From: Tolypothrix brevis GSE-NOS-MK-07-07A
GTDB taxonomy: Bacteria > Cyanobacteriota > Cyanobacteriia > Cyanobacteriales > Nostocaceae
Length of the DNA stretch: 64,000 nucleotides
Direction: 5' to 3'
NCBI GenBank assembly: GCA_019358985.1
Contig: JAHHIJ010000036.1
Coordinates: 1 to 64,000, forward strand
The notes below the pieces were generated by a model. That model was not told where the DNA came from. It was given only the letters and a program-made list of their open reading frames with translations, and made no database searches. The translations under genes and the position numbers were made by a program. This document shows positions 8,767 to 18,181 of the stretch, one piece after another. Position 1 is the first letter of the stretch. Every line of letters begins with the position of its first letter.

Positions 8767-8974
8767 TATACAGCATATTTCAGGTAAATGAAGTACATAT
8801 AAAACCCAAAATCTTGTAGAGACGTAGCAGTGCTACGTCTCTCTACCTGTATTAGACATAGGAGTGAAAATTAATTATGCGTTAACCAGAACCCTTGTAG
8901 AGACGCGAAATACGAAGTCTCTACATTCTTTTCCAACAGATGTCTATTCGATTAGAGCCATAGGCTGCTGTATT
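8767..8974. mobile_element. TACAGCA-ended element interrupted by a second element
   Basis: The left end TATACAGCA matches the right end TGCTGTAT. The interior includes a hairpin at 8816-8842 (GTAGAGACGTAGCA and partner). The right part (CGATTAGAGCCATAGGCTGCTG) is the inverse of the left part of the copies at 44220 and 60388. The element is split at 8851-8948 by an AGACAT-ended element. Confidence 0.8.
8854..8945. mobile_element. AGACAT-ended element with 3-bp target duplication
   Basis: AGACAT (8854) and ATGTCT (ending 8945) are the inverted ends, and ATT flanks both sides (8851-8853, 8946-8948). The uninterrupted host sequence at about 60408-60416 has a single AAT/ATT at this point. The inner hairpin at 8896-8924 is degenerate. 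Confidence 0.85.
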
Positions 8975-9040
8975 ATAAAAGAAATTCAAAACTTTTACTG
9001 TAAAACTGTAGAATATGACGGTTGAATTCTGTGGCTGAAT

Positions 9041-10336
9041 GTGATTGAGCGTTATACCTTGCCGGAAATGGGCAATTTGTGGACGGAAGCTTATAAATTA
9101 AAGACTTGGTTGCAAGTAGAAATCGCTGTTTGTGAAGCTCAAGCTGAGTTGGGTTACATTCCTACAGAAGCGGTTGAGGAAATTAAGGCAAAGGCGAATT
9201 TTGACCCCAAAAGGGTGCTAGAAATTGAAGCAGAAGTCCGTCATGATGTGATTGCTTTTTTAACAAATGTAAATGAATATGTTGGCGATGCAGGACGTTA
9301 TATTCACTTAGGGTTGACTAGTTCGGATGTGCTGGATACGGCTTTAGCTTTGCAATTGGTAGCAAGTCTTGATTTGTTGTCCCAAGGTGTGGAAGATTTA
9401 ATTGTTACCATTCGCGAAAAGGCAACAGAACATCGTTATACGGTGATGACTGGACGATCGCACGGAATTCATGCTGAACCGATCACTTTTGGGTTTAAAC
9501 TGGCTGGATGGTTAGCAGAAATGTTGCGTCACCAAGAACGCTTGAAAATTCTTCGCAAAACCATCGCTGTGGGGAAAATCTCCGGTGCAGTCGGAACTTA
9601 TGCTAACATAGAACCGCGTGTAGAAGCGATCGCCTGCGCTAAACTCGGACTCACTGCCGATACTGCATCAACTCAAGTTATCTCACGCGATCGCCATGCC
9701 GATTATGTGCAACAATTAGCTTTAATTGCCGCTTCTATTGAACGCTTTTCTGTAGAAATTCGCAACTTACAAAGAACAGACGTTCTCGAAGTTGAAGAAT
9801 TTTTCTCTAAAGGGCAAAAAGGCTCCTCAGCTATGCCACACAAGCGTAACCCCATCCGTTCCGAACGATTAACGGGAATGGCACGCATTATCAGAAGTCA
9901 TACTGTGGCAGCTTTGGAAAACGTCGCACTTTGGCACGAACGGGACATTTCCCACAGTTCCGTTGAGCGGGTAATGTTTCCTGATGCTTGCATTTTGACA
10001 CATTTCATGCTTAAAGAAACCGTCGAGTTAGTGAAAAATCTACTGGTTTATCCTGAGAACATGGAGCGAAATCTCAACTGCTATGGTGGTGTGGTATTTA
10101 GCCAGAAAGTGCTACTTGCTTTAATAGAAAAAGGCATGAAGCGAGAAGAAGCTTATAAAATTGTCCAAGAAAGCGCTCACACAGCTTGGAATAAGCCAGA
10201 AGGCAATTTTCATGATTTGATTAGCAAAGAGCCTCGCGTTACCGAAAAGTTATCGCCGGCAGAAATTGCCGAATGTTTCGATCCAAAGCAGCATCTGAAG
10301 CATTTAGAACAGGTTTATCAAAGGTTGGGTATTTAG
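9041..10336 (+). CDS. purB: Adenylosuccinate lyase
   Basis: The 431-residue product starts at a GTG (9041) with MIERYTLPEMGNLWTEAYK, the usual family start. The signature GQKGSSAMPHKRNP of the fumarase/aspartase superfamily is at about residue 261-274, and SRDRHADY and HAEPITFG carry further active-site residues. It catalyses two steps of purine synthesis: SAICAR to AICAR plus fumarate, and adenylosuccinate to AMP plus fumarate, in the cytosol. The length is normal. The gene stands alone, with repeats on both sides. Confidence 0.97.
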   Translation: MIERYTLPEMGNLWTEAYKLKTWLQVEIAVCEAQAELGYIPTEAVEEIKAKANFDPKRVLEIEAEVRHDVIAFLTNVNEYVGDAGRYIHLGLTSSDVLDTALALQLVASLDLLSQGVEDLIVTIREKATEHRYTVMTGRSHGIHAEPITFGFKLAGWLAEMLRHQERLKILRKTIAVGKISGAVGTYANIEPRVEAIACAKLGLTADTASTQVISRDRHADYVQQLALIAASIERFSVEIRNLQRTDVLEVEEFFSKGQKGSSAMPHKRNPIRSERLTGMARIIRSHTVAALENVALWHERDISHSSVERVMFPDACILTHFMLKETVELVKNLLVYPENMERNLNCYGGVVFSQKVLLALIEKGMKREEAYKIVQESAHTAWNKPEGNFHDLISKEPRVTEKLSPAEIAECFDPKQHLKHLEQVYQRLGI

Positions 10337-10453
10337 CCTTTGCCGATTAAGAGGGTTATTCAGTGCGATTAACAGTTTCTCATATAGAGAAGCGATCGCA
10401 CACCCCTCAACTAGCAATTTTAGATGATTCATGAAAAATAAAAACTCGGTCAC

Positions 10454-10525
10454 AGACGTAGCATTGCTACGTCTCTACAAGGAGAAACGTCTTTAACATT
10501 GTAAGTAATTTACCGGACACGACAT
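10454..10525. repeat. Composite repeat remnant overlapping the DUF928 gene end
   Basis: A hairpin (AGACGTAGCA at 10454-10463 and its partner 10465-10474) joined to one end of the CATGTCCG family. On the minus strand, TGTCCGGTAAATTACTTACA is close to the copy at 19434. This end supplies the last ten codons of the DUF928 gene. Confidence 0.75.
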
Positions 10526-11311
10526 AACAGGAAGTGAGACAAGTTGTTTTAAGTTAACTTGTTGTAACAACTGAGTCCAAGCTAAGGAGATATCTTTTTC
10601 CTTCTTGCCACCTATATTTACAGCCAAAATAGTTAAAGTATCAAACCAAATACTATTTTTGGCATAGACAGTAGCTTTTGCAATGGGAGTTTTGGCATCA
10701 GCTAATTGATTTTTCAAAGCATTCGATATAGGGATTCTTTGAATGCTACCTCTAACATTTCCCGGTTTATCTTCTATGGTTTGAAAATCACAGTAAATAG
10801 AAAAAGACCAATTGTATCTTTTGCCAATTTGCAAAGGCTGTATTTGTTGAGGTATGGCAAAACTAACTATACCTTGCGGGGTATTAACATCTTTTAATCT
10901 AGTTTTATAAACTTCTTTACCCAGTTCATCTTTTAACACAAATTCAGCAGCATCTTTTGTTGTCAAATCCCTGGGTAGACTGAACCAAAATTGCGGTCTT
11001 TCGGCTACAGTTAACCCCCACAACAAATCACCATCATTTGATTTAGTTAAAGGTACAAGTGCCCTTGGTTCGCAGTCTCCTCTTGTGGCTCCTCCTCTTG
11101 TGGCTCCTCCTCGTACCCTTCCTCCTGGTTCCCCACGGTTTGTTGGGGGTGAGGGTGGCTGAAATTTTATTGATACTAGGGTTGAATTTGGATTTTTGGC
11201 TGTTATCTTTTCTCCATAACCGATCGCACAACTTATGCCAAGTCCAAGGATTACTGTAGTATTAAATATTATTTTCTGAGGAATTTTCCTAATTAGTCTT
11301 GTCTGATTCAT
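10493..11311 (-). CDS. DUF928 family protein, secreted
   Basis: The 272-residue product has an N-terminal signal or anchor (about 12-32: KIIFNTTVILGLGISCAIGYG), a low-complexity Gly/Arg segment with tandem GGATRGGATRG repeats, and the DUF928 core (GLTVAERPQFWFSLP; YNWSFSIYCD). Its ATG overlaps the TGA of the CHAT-CHASE2 gene (ATGA), implying translational coupling. The last residues, MSCPVNYLQC, are encoded by a mobile-element end, so the native C-terminus has been replaced. DUF928 function is unknown. In my memory it often neighbours CHASE2/CHAT and DUF1822 genes in cyanobacteria. Confidence 0.85.
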   Translation of the reverse strand: MNQTRLIRKIPQKIIFNTTVILGLGISCAIGYGEKITAKNPNSTLVSIKFQPPSPPTNRGEPGGRVRGGATRGGATRGDCEPRALVPLTKSNDGDLLWGLTVAERPQFWFSLPRDLTTKDAAEFVLKDELGKEVYKTRLKDVNTPQGIVSFAIPQQIQPLQIGKRYNWSFSIYCDFQTIEDKPGNVRGSIQRIPISNALKNQLADAKTPIAKATVYAKNSIWFDTLTILAVNIGGKKEKDISLAWTQLLQQVNLKQLVSLPVMSCPVNYLQC

Positions 11312-13659
11312 TTTATCTGCTCCAAGTAATTTTTCTTTTTCAATAATAAAATTACAACCGTACCGTTAGTCAAAAATAAAGCGATCGCAGGGGAAGCTAA
11401 AGGTATCCAACCCCCATAATTAAGTAACATCCAACATAAGCCTATTAATATTATTACTGATATTAACACCACTGTACCCATAATTATTAACCGAGAAAAT
11501 CGCCAAGCAATAAATCCCCCAATAATTGCCCAGCAAGCAATCCAAGCAAATTCTCCCCCACTAGACCAAACCCATAACAAAGGTCTTCCATCTAAAACAT
11601 TGCTAAGAATTTGACTGACCATATGTGCGTGAACCAACACCCCAAAAATTTGGTTGGAGGAACCGGCACCATAGGGTGTAGACCAATAATCCCCAGCGCT
11701 AGGGGCTACTGAGCCAATCAATATAATTCGATTTTGAATGGCTTTGGGATTTACTTTGTCACCGAGCAAATCTCCTAGAGTCACCCTTTGGGCTAGCATC
11801 TGGGGATCGGTCATTGCTCGATAGTTTAATAATATCTGACTGCCTGCCGCATCTACGCTTTGATATCCACCGGTGCGATCGCTTATGGAGGGAAATATTT
11901 TTTTACCTAGTTTTAAATTGCCGTCTGGTGTAAATTCTGGCAAGATATTCTTTGTCTGAAGATATTGCAATGCAAGCCGGGTACTAAATGCATAAGCTGC
12001 CGTACAGCGAGATGTCGTACTTGGTGTAATAAATAATAAGTGGCGACGCACAGCGCCATCGTAATCTTGGACAAAATCGCTAAAGCCTAACTGGGAATTA
12101 GGCATTTCCGGTGGTGGTAAAGTACCTATAGGGTCATCGTTAGCGTCAGGACGCTTGCAGATACCAATTAAACGGTGATTTTGTCGTAATTGCTTTGCTA
12201 ATTCGGGCTTGGGACTGGGATAATCTCGGTAAATATCTAAACCAATGGCTGTAGGTTGATGTTTTTCTAATTTTTGCAATAATTTGCTGAGGGTAGTTTC
12301 GGATAAGGAACCAAAGCGTGCTTCCTTATTCTGAGCTTGAATATCGTCGGCGGTTATAGTTACTATTAAAAGGCGATCATCGGGTTTTTCGATTTTTCGC
12401 GATCGCATTAATGCATCAAATGTCGATAATTCTATAGGGGATAGCAACCCGAAAAATCTAAATCCTGCTACTAATAGTGTACTTACTAAGCTACATAAAA
12501 GAATTAATCGCAATTGGTGACGATTTGGTAATAATTGAATCGGATTTGTTTTTCCGTGCAATTCCTGCCAATTAGGAGGGATTTCGGCAGGATTTTGACA
12601 AATCACAGGTAGCCAAGTCGCGCAGGGAAATTCTGCTTCTAATCCTTGTAATTTTTCCCGTGCTTCCCGTACCGAAAGATAAAGAGATTTTCCCTTGGCA
12701 AAACTAGCAAGAAAATGTTTGAGAAATTCCTGTGCAACTTTATCGGGAATCGGTTCCCGCATCACAATTACTTGGGGTATATGTAAATCTGCTAAATCCT
12801 GTGCCAATCCTAAACCATCGCAAGAATTAAAAATTGCTAATTTTAGACCGCTGGATATGGCTTTTTTTAAACCATATTTTAATCGTTCAATTGTCAGACT
12901 TTCCTCAGAATTTATTTGAATGCATCCCTTTCCCTGACTCGAACTATGTCCGGCAAAAAATAAAATATCCCATTCTGATGTCCAAAGTTGATCGCAGAGC
13001 TGTTGTGATTTTGGTTCGATTAAAAATGTAATATCTGAATTGGGAAGCTGTTTTAATATTTGTTGGTCTTGATTAACGTCAATCCCACTACTGTTGCCTA
13101 AAATACTTAATATTTTGAATTTCTTTTTAGCTCGATTTGTATTTCTTTTTAAAGAACGTGCATATTCAGGAGGACTCAAGGAAATTTCTGCTTTGGGATA
13201 ATCAGATAAAAAATCCCACAAAGACCAAGGTAATTTTAAAGTATTACTATTTTCAGTCACAAGTATCAAACGAATTTCATCATTTGGTGTGAGATTAGTT
13301 CGCAATTTACGTTCAATAGATAAAAATGAATCTGAACTTAACCAGCGATTGAGTTGGTTTTTTAAATCTTGAGAAACATCTTGAAATTCGACATGGGAAA
13401 TATTAGTAATTTCCTCATCTTCTTCATCAATTTCAAATTCTGGATGTGCTGTAGTTCTTCGCCAAGCCAAATTATTATACAAAGATTCATATAATAACTG
13501 CCAACGTTGATAAATCTTATCTAGACTGGGAATTGCAGGTAAACTTCCCGTAAATTGCATTGGAGTTAGCTCTTCAGATTCCCAAAATTGCGCTGTCACT
13601 GTCGGGAAACCTTGCTGCAAATCTCCTTTTCCTAAATATAAAACGATCAGTTTAGGCAT
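11308..13659 (-). CDS. CHAT protease-like / CHASE2 sensor protein
   Basis: The start chosen is ATG 13657-13659 (MPKLIVLYLGKGDLQQGFP), preceded by GAAGGAAAA; a longer frame to 13707 is less likely. The roughly 783-residue product has an N-terminal CHAT region (about 1-370) with putative catalytic His in FFAGHSSSQG and Cys in FNSCDGLG, one membrane segment (about residues 385-405), a CHASE2 extracellular sensing domain (LSTFDALMRSR onward), and three C-terminal membrane helices. CHAT domains are caspase-like cysteine peptidases; CHASE2 domains sense unknown external signals. It is coupled to DUF928 and sits in a sigma/DUF1822 block, suggesting a regulated signalling or proteolysis system. Confidence 0.88.
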   Translation of the reverse strand: MPKLIVLYLGKGDLQQGFPTVTAQFWESEELTPMQFTGSLPAIPSLDKIYQRWQLLYESLYNNLAWRRTTAHPEFEIDEEDEEITNISHVEFQDVSQDLKNQLNRWLSSDSFLSIERKLRTNLTPNDEIRLILVTENSNTLKLPWSLWDFLSDYPKAEISLSPPEYARSLKRNTNRAKKKFKILSILGNSSGIDVNQDQQILKQLPNSDITFLIEPKSQQLCDQLWTSEWDILFFAGHSSSQGKGCIQINSEESLTIERLKYGLKKAISSGLKLAIFNSCDGLGLAQDLADLHIPQVIVMREPIPDKVAQEFLKHFLASFAKGKSLYLSVREAREKLQGLEAEFPCATWLPVICQNPAEIPPNWQELHGKTNPIQLLPNRHQLRLILLCSLVSTLLVAGFRFFGLLSPIELSTFDALMRSRKIEKPDDRLLIVTITADDIQAQNKEARFGSLSETTLSKLLQKLEKHQPTAIGLDIYRDYPSPKPELAKQLRQNHRLIGICKRPDANDDPIGTLPPPEMPNSQLGFSDFVQDYDGAVRRHLLFITPSTTSRCTAAYAFSTRLALQYLQTKNILPEFTPDGNLKLGKKIFPSISDRTGGYQSVDAAGSQILLNYRAMTDPQMLAQRVTLGDLLGDKVNPKAIQNRIILIGSVAPSAGDYWSTPYGAGSSNQIFGVLVHAHMVSQILSNVLDGRPLLWVWSSGGEFAWIACWAIIGGFIAWRFSRLIIMGTVVLISVIILIGLCWMLLNYGGWIPLASPAIALFLTNGTVVILLLKKKNYLEQIK

Positions 13660-13718
13660 TTTAGATTTTCCTTCTAATTTTTGATAAATTAACAGCGTCA
13701 ATGCCACATTTTTTCAAA

Positions 13719-14900
13719 TCAAATCAAAAAATATTCTGTTACCACAAAATCATCAATTTCAATTTGAACTCTAAATTGAGTACCACCAGGACTTTTAAAC
13801 CGTTTTAATTGAATAATGTTATCCTGCAAACGTGATTGAATTGATTGAATAACTTGTCCTGACGAAGATAGTAATTTGAGATGAGTCGCGGGTGGTAAAT
13901 ATTCTTCTTGGCTTCGACTACGTAATTGAATGCGAATACTAATTCTACCATCTGTTTCTGCATCCAATATCATTAATAAAAATGCTTCTCCATCGGGTAA
14001 ATTTAGGGATTTTACTCTTTTGATAGTTGTCTCATTTTCTTCTGCTGCTCTCCTAAAACTAAAGTCTAAAGCACTATTACCGAATAAATCTTCTAAAGAT
14101 TGCCAGCTATCCTCAAAGGTATTTTGCAACCACTGACTGAGATTTACAGCCACCTGACTAGGAGCAATATTACTTTGCAATTCTCCTTGAAGTAATTGAT
14201 ATAGTCTTTGTCTCCAAACATCGTGACTTAGCAATTCTCCCCATAAGGAAAAGGGTAATTCTAATCTAGTTTGAATAATACCTGAATTTGCTAATCTAGA
14301 TAATAAATTTTCTGCCTGGGTTGCGGATACAGGGGATAGGCTAGTCAGAGACACTTGAGTTTCTTCGTCAGGATTGAGTTGACTTACTACCCACAACACA
14401 TTTAAATCTTGAATTATTTCCTGGGCATCAAGGCTATATGTTCTGTCACTAGAGTTGTAGGTAGCTGAGGTTTTAATTTGTTTGTGCGTCGTATATCCCC
14501 AGACTCGCATCGATAGATCATCTGGATTAATTTGAACTGCTAAATAATAGTCTCCCGCCAATTTGGGAATATCCACCCATTCTTGAGGTATTTGATATTC
14601 ACTGTTATCAAAAGTTTTTTCTGGGATCAAAATCAAACGTTTATTTCCCCAGGTTAAAGCCGTACCATTGACAAAAGCCCAAAAACTAGGGAGTAATGTT
14701 TCATCTAAGAAAATACTTGACCGTTGTTGATATTCTGCTTGCAACCAAGGGAGAAAAGTTTGCAGGCAAATCTGGTTTAAATATTGATTCCACTGTCCTT
14801 TAGCAGTTGGTTGCGATTGGCTTTGCTGCCAAGATTCCTCCGCCAAATCGGAGGATATTTGGAATTGTAGTTGGGTAGGGTTTTCGGCTAGGAAAGTCAT
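13719..14900 (-). CDS. DUF1822 family protein
   Basis: The 393-residue product matches what I know of DUF1822: an N-terminal part with QCLQTFLPWLQ-like text (here QICLQTFLPWLQAEYQQR), GTALTWGNKRLILIPE, then DYYLAVQINPDDLSMRVWGYTTH. The C-terminal half includes FRRAAEEN and a beta-rich end (RVQIEIDDFVVTEYFLI). There is no signal peptide or membrane segment. It lies between the sigma-like gene and the CHAT-CHASE2 gene (59 bases to the latter's start). Its role is unknown; the constant neighbourhood suggests it belongs to the same pathway. Confidence 0.85.
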   Translation of the reverse strand: MTFLAENPTQLQFQISSDLAEESWQQSQSQPTAKGQWNQYLNQICLQTFLPWLQAEYQQRSSIFLDETLLPSFWAFVNGTALTWGNKRLILIPEKTFDNSEYQIPQEWVDIPKLAGDYYLAVQINPDDLSMRVWGYTTHKQIKTSATYNSSDRTYSLDAQEIIQDLNVLWVVSQLNPDEETQVSLTSLSPVSATQAENLLSRLANSGIIQTRLELPFSLWGELLSHDVWRQRLYQLLQGELQSNIAPSQVAVNLSQWLQNTFEDSWQSLEDLFGNSALDFSFRRAAEENETTIKRVKSLNLPDGEAFLLMILDAETDGRISIRIQLRSRSQEEYLPPATHLKLLSSSGQVIQSIQSRLQDNIIQLKRFKSPGGTQFRVQIEIDDFVVTEYFLI

Positions 14901-14928
14901 TGGATTTTGAATTTTTTATTTTGGATTT

Positions 14929-14952
14929 GTAGAGACGCGATTTATCGCGTCT
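14929..14952. repeat. Dispersed hairpin repeat (GACGCGA core)
   Basis: GTAGAGACGCGA, a TTTA loop and TCGCGTCT, in the gap between the sigma-like and DUF1822 genes. It could weaken read-through between them. Confidence 0.75.
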
Positions 14953-14987
14953 TGACAAAATTTTGAGGTTTGGAAGTAAAGCACCCA

Positions 14988-16184
14988 TTAATGAGCATCA
15001 TTTTGATAATGTGCTTGCAACCATTCCTCCAAAATTGTACTGATATACTTAACCACGTCAGAAGTTATGGGAATATGCAGGGTTTCCTGACTCCAACAGG
15101 TTAGGGTTAGTAATAATGATTCGCGTATTTTAGATAATTTGCGGGATACGGTGTATTGTTGGACTGCTAATTCTTTAGCGATTTGCTGTTGAGTTAAACC
15201 CTGTTGGTAATAGAGTTGTAGCAGTTGTTGAGCGGTAGAATCTAGCTTGGCGATCGCAGCTTCTAAAACATCGTTAATTTGATTTTTTTGTTTGAGACGT
15301 GTAGCTTGTTCTTCTTGTTGAATCAATTCCGCGAGCAAGGGTTCTCGAAATGTATCTACTAATTCATCTTGTAATTCCCCCTCCTCGTATCCTGGTTTGG
15401 GAGAGTTGAGGGATTTGACAGATGGATACAAATATTTACGAACTTGGTTCCCACATTCTATTAACCAGCGTTCTATAGTTTCCTTGCTACATTCTGATTC
15501 AGGGAAGGAAAGCTGGTGACGCATTTGGTTATAAGCTGCTGCGATCGCTTCCCAGGTTGTCGGTTCTGGTGCTACGATTTGCCTCAACTTGGGGGATTTT
15601 CGGGGTAGATAAATACTTTCAAAACAAGTCCAAGCGAGCAAATAACTTTCGATAGTTTTAGCATCGAGTCCACCATTGTGCAGGGATTCCGTCAAAAGTT
15701 TGCGACTAACTTTGAGTAATAAAGCCCAATTACTGCACAAATCAGTTTCTTGATTTTGTCGCAGATAATCTCGAATAATATTACCAAAAGCGATGCTCGC
15801 ATAACCTTTGACGCTACCACTGACATCGGGATTGCAAGATTTGAGAATTTTGGGAACAGATGCGATCGCTACTTGAAAAAAGTCTGGCATTTTATCGTTG
15901 GACTTTTGCAACCGTCGCATCATTTTTTGTACACTCCAGTAACAAGGTTCTTGCAGGTAAGCAGACATATGTCCTAAAGCAACTTCGGATTTTTCCGATT
16001 TTTGCGCTTGTTTGTGCCAATAAACAGCCCAGAAATCCTCAGATGTTTGAGCTTCCGAAATTTGCTTGAAACCAATTGTCATACTCCGATATAGCCTAGC
16101 ATCAGTTATCCAAATACTAAATCTATCGGCATCAAACTTTAAAAAAGTAGAAAAAAGTTCAGTGATGTTTTTACGTGGACGCAT
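14988..16184 (-). CDS. Sigma-70-like RNA polymerase factor (atypical, cyanobacterial)
   Basis: The 398-residue product has a clear region-4 helix-turn-helix near residues 315-360 (LDSTAQQLLQLYYQQGLTQQ and QQIAKELAVQQYTVSRKL). Upstream, at about 95-160, a degenerate region-2-like part (VKGYASIAFGNIIRDYLRQ) is seen, and a long insert separates the two. It is larger than an ECF factor and lacks the usual group 1/2 region 2.4 text. It heads the leftward block DUF1822, CHAT-CHASE2, DUF928, which it may control. The alternative is a sigma-derived DNA-binding regulator without promoter-melting activity. Confidence 0.8.
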   Translation of the reverse strand: MRPRKNITELFSTFLKFDADRFSIWITDARLYRSMTIGFKQISEAQTSEDFWAVYWHKQAQKSEKSEVALGHMSAYLQEPCYWSVQKMMRRLQKSNDKMPDFFQVAIASVPKILKSCNPDVSGSVKGYASIAFGNIIRDYLRQNQETDLCSNWALLLKVSRKLLTESLHNGGLDAKTIESYLLAWTCFESIYLPRKSPKLRQIVAPEPTTWEAIAAAYNQMRHQLSFPESECSKETIERWLIECGNQVRKYLYPSVKSLNSPKPGYEEGELQDELVDTFREPLLAELIQQEEQATRLKQKNQINDVLEAAIAKLDSTAQQLLQLYYQQGLTQQQIAKELAVQQYTVSRKLSKIRESLLLTLTCWSQETLHIPITSDVVKYISTILEEWLQAHYQNDAH

Positions 16185-16239
16185 AAGTCATTAAAAATTA
16201 AAGGTTCATTTCTTGAAAATGAAAATTTATTCCCACATG

Positions 16240-17628
16240 TTACCAAGGATTCCCAATCAATGTAAATCCAGACCAATAATAAGGATGGGATAACTCTTGA
16301 CTATCGAGCAGGGCAACAACTTGTACTGGTAAAGAACTACTCCCCCGAATTGCAGCATTATTTTTTAAACTTACCTGCTGTTTAAGCATGGCAATTTGAG
16401 CTTGTCGTAGTGCTTCTGACTTAATTGGATTAGCTCTAAGTTTTTGATAAAATTGACTCATCAAGGCTAAGGTTCCCCCATCATCAACCGACCAAAGACT
16501 TGCCAGAGCAGCTTTTGCTCCCGACTGTACAGCCAACCCAGCAAAACCCAACTCTGCTTGAGGATTACCCAATGCAGTGCGGCAAGCACTTAATACCAAT
16601 AACTGCACAGGAGGGCTATCTAATCCCAAACTTTTGAGTTCATCCAGGCTAACTTGGCTATCCCAAAATTGGATGTAAGATTCCTTTACAGAACCAGGAG
16701 AAAATTCAGCATGAGTGGCTAAATGCACTATCCCAAAAGGATAAAGAGCGCGTTCTTTCTTGAGATTTGCTAGGGTAAATTCTTGGTTTAATAAAGATTT
16801 TCCTAACCACTTGTTCCTTTTAATATTTGATAATTCTAAGGGAACGGCAGGTAAGGGTTGCTTATTTTCAAATTCCGATGCTCCCATTGCTAAAACTTGG
16901 GTTTGTGTAATATTTGTCGGTTGGAAATCTAGTAGATTGAAAGCTGGAATAATTGCCAAACTATATTTCTCAACTAAAAATTTTTTACCATCATAAATCG
17001 CAGCTAAAGGAACACCTCGCAATCCAGTACCCAAACAAAATATCAGATTATTAATACCTTGTGCCTGTAGTTCGGATTCCAAAGGAGCAATTAGCAACTG
17101 GTGTATTTTTTTGCCCGAACTCAGATACTCGCTGCGCTGAGAATCCGGATTAACAATGTCAGTGCGGAATTTACTGACAAGACTAATCAAAACCTCTTTT
17201 TTCGCTGCTGTAATCCGCTTGTGAATTGGTGGTTTATCCGGCAATACCAATATTAATTCGAGGTGATTAGGAGTCGGGACTGCATATATTAAAGCACTTT
17301 TTTTACCAACTCTCTGATTAATTCCACTCAGAATCTGACTGATTTTTTCAACTTCTAAAACCTTATTGGAAGGCAGTTTACCCTGGAGATATTCTTCATA
17401 CTGTTGCTTCCATCCCCGCTCAACATGTATAATTGCAGACTTAATATCTTGATGATCGAGGAATTTTTTGATAACTTCCGGCTGAAGACGCGACAAGGGA
17501 AGCGTACTAGATTTTGGTGGTGGAGAAACGGCTTTGAGCTTTTCCTGGGGAAGACTTAGTAAGTTCAGCCCAATTATGGATAAACTCAGCATTGAAAAAG
17601 TCAATGAAGCTCGCTTAATTTTGTTCAT
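16240..17628 (-). CDS. Secreted CHAT domain protein
   Basis: ATG 17628 (MNKIKRASLTF) is preferred to a TTG at 17652 because it starts a proper signal peptide (about 1-30). The roughly 462-residue product contains a C-terminal CHAT domain with His in IVHLATHAEF and Cys in LLVLSACRTALG, plus AGLAVQSGAKAALASLWSVDD, all typical of caspase-like CHAT peptidases. No TPR array precedes it. It probably acts in the periplasm. It lies just upstream (55 bases) of the sigma-like gene on the same strand, so it likely belongs to the same block. Confidence 0.88.
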   Translation of the reverse strand: MNKIKRASLTFSMLSLSIIGLNLLSLPQEKLKAVSPPPKSSTLPLSRLQPEVIKKFLDHQDIKSAIIHVERGWKQQYEEYLQGKLPSNKVLEVEKISQILSGINQRVGKKSALIYAVPTPNHLELILVLPDKPPIHKRITAAKKEVLISLVSKFRTDIVNPDSQRSEYLSSGKKIHQLLIAPLESELQAQGINNLIFCLGTGLRGVPLAAIYDGKKFLVEKYSLAIIPAFNLLDFQPTNITQTQVLAMGASEFENKQPLPAVPLELSNIKRNKWLGKSLLNQEFTLANLKKERALYPFGIVHLATHAEFSPGSVKESYIQFWDSQVSLDELKSLGLDSPPVQLLVLSACRTALGNPQAELGFAGLAVQSGAKAALASLWSVDDGGTLALMSQFYQKLRANPIKSEALRQAQIAMLKQQVSLKNNAAIRGSSSLPVQVVALLDSQELSHPYYWSGFTLIGNPW

Positions 17629-17822
17629 ATGTGTTGATAAGTAGTAAGACAAAATTAATTAGACTAATTTCGATCTGAAACCCTTGTCCAGCATAGAATC
17701 TCATCTGTAAATATTTCTATGCGATTACTTAGACAAAGTTTACGGTTATTCCTACACGCTCTGCATCTTATTTTCCCGATGCGAACAGGATATTAAGATT
17801 ACGAAATATTAAGAATCTCAAT

Positions 17823-17914
17823 AGACATCTCCTCCAAAAGACGTAGAGACGTAGCATTGCTACGTCTAATCAAGGGTTTCGGGCAACGCATAATAAGCAT
17901 AGCGGTCGATGTCT
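17823..17914. mobile_element. AGACAT-ended element, AAT target duplication
   Basis: AGACATCTCC (17823) to GATGTCT (17914), with AAT on both sides (17820-17822, 17915-17917). Its hairpin is at 17843-17867. Confidence 0.85.
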
Positions 17915-17917
17915 AAT

Positions 17918-17970
17918 AGACATGTGGTAGAAAAGACGTAGCAATGCTACGTCTCTACAAAGGGTTTCAG
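17918..17970. mobile_element. Adjacent second AGACAT element, right end lost
   Basis: A second AGACAT start follows immediately (AAT shared), with a hairpin core at 17934-17954 and the ACAAAGGGTTTCAGCC tail, but no matching ATGTCT end. The same head-to-tail doublet occurs at 44247-44360. No gene is seen in the rest of 17629-18181. Confidence 0.65.
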
Positions 17971-18181
17971 CCTTGACGTACAACTGGCACGATGATGCCA
18001 ATATGCCTCTAAATCCCCTTGTCAATAGCATTTGAGACCGGCTTACCCTGAACTTGTAGGTGGGTAATGCATAAGCTTTAAACCTTGGTCGTTATAGAAA
18101 ATTAGAAGACAAAAGCCAAGTAAAAATAACCTGGTTTGAGAAACTTCAATACAAACCAAAGCCTGAAACAGGTAAATACTA

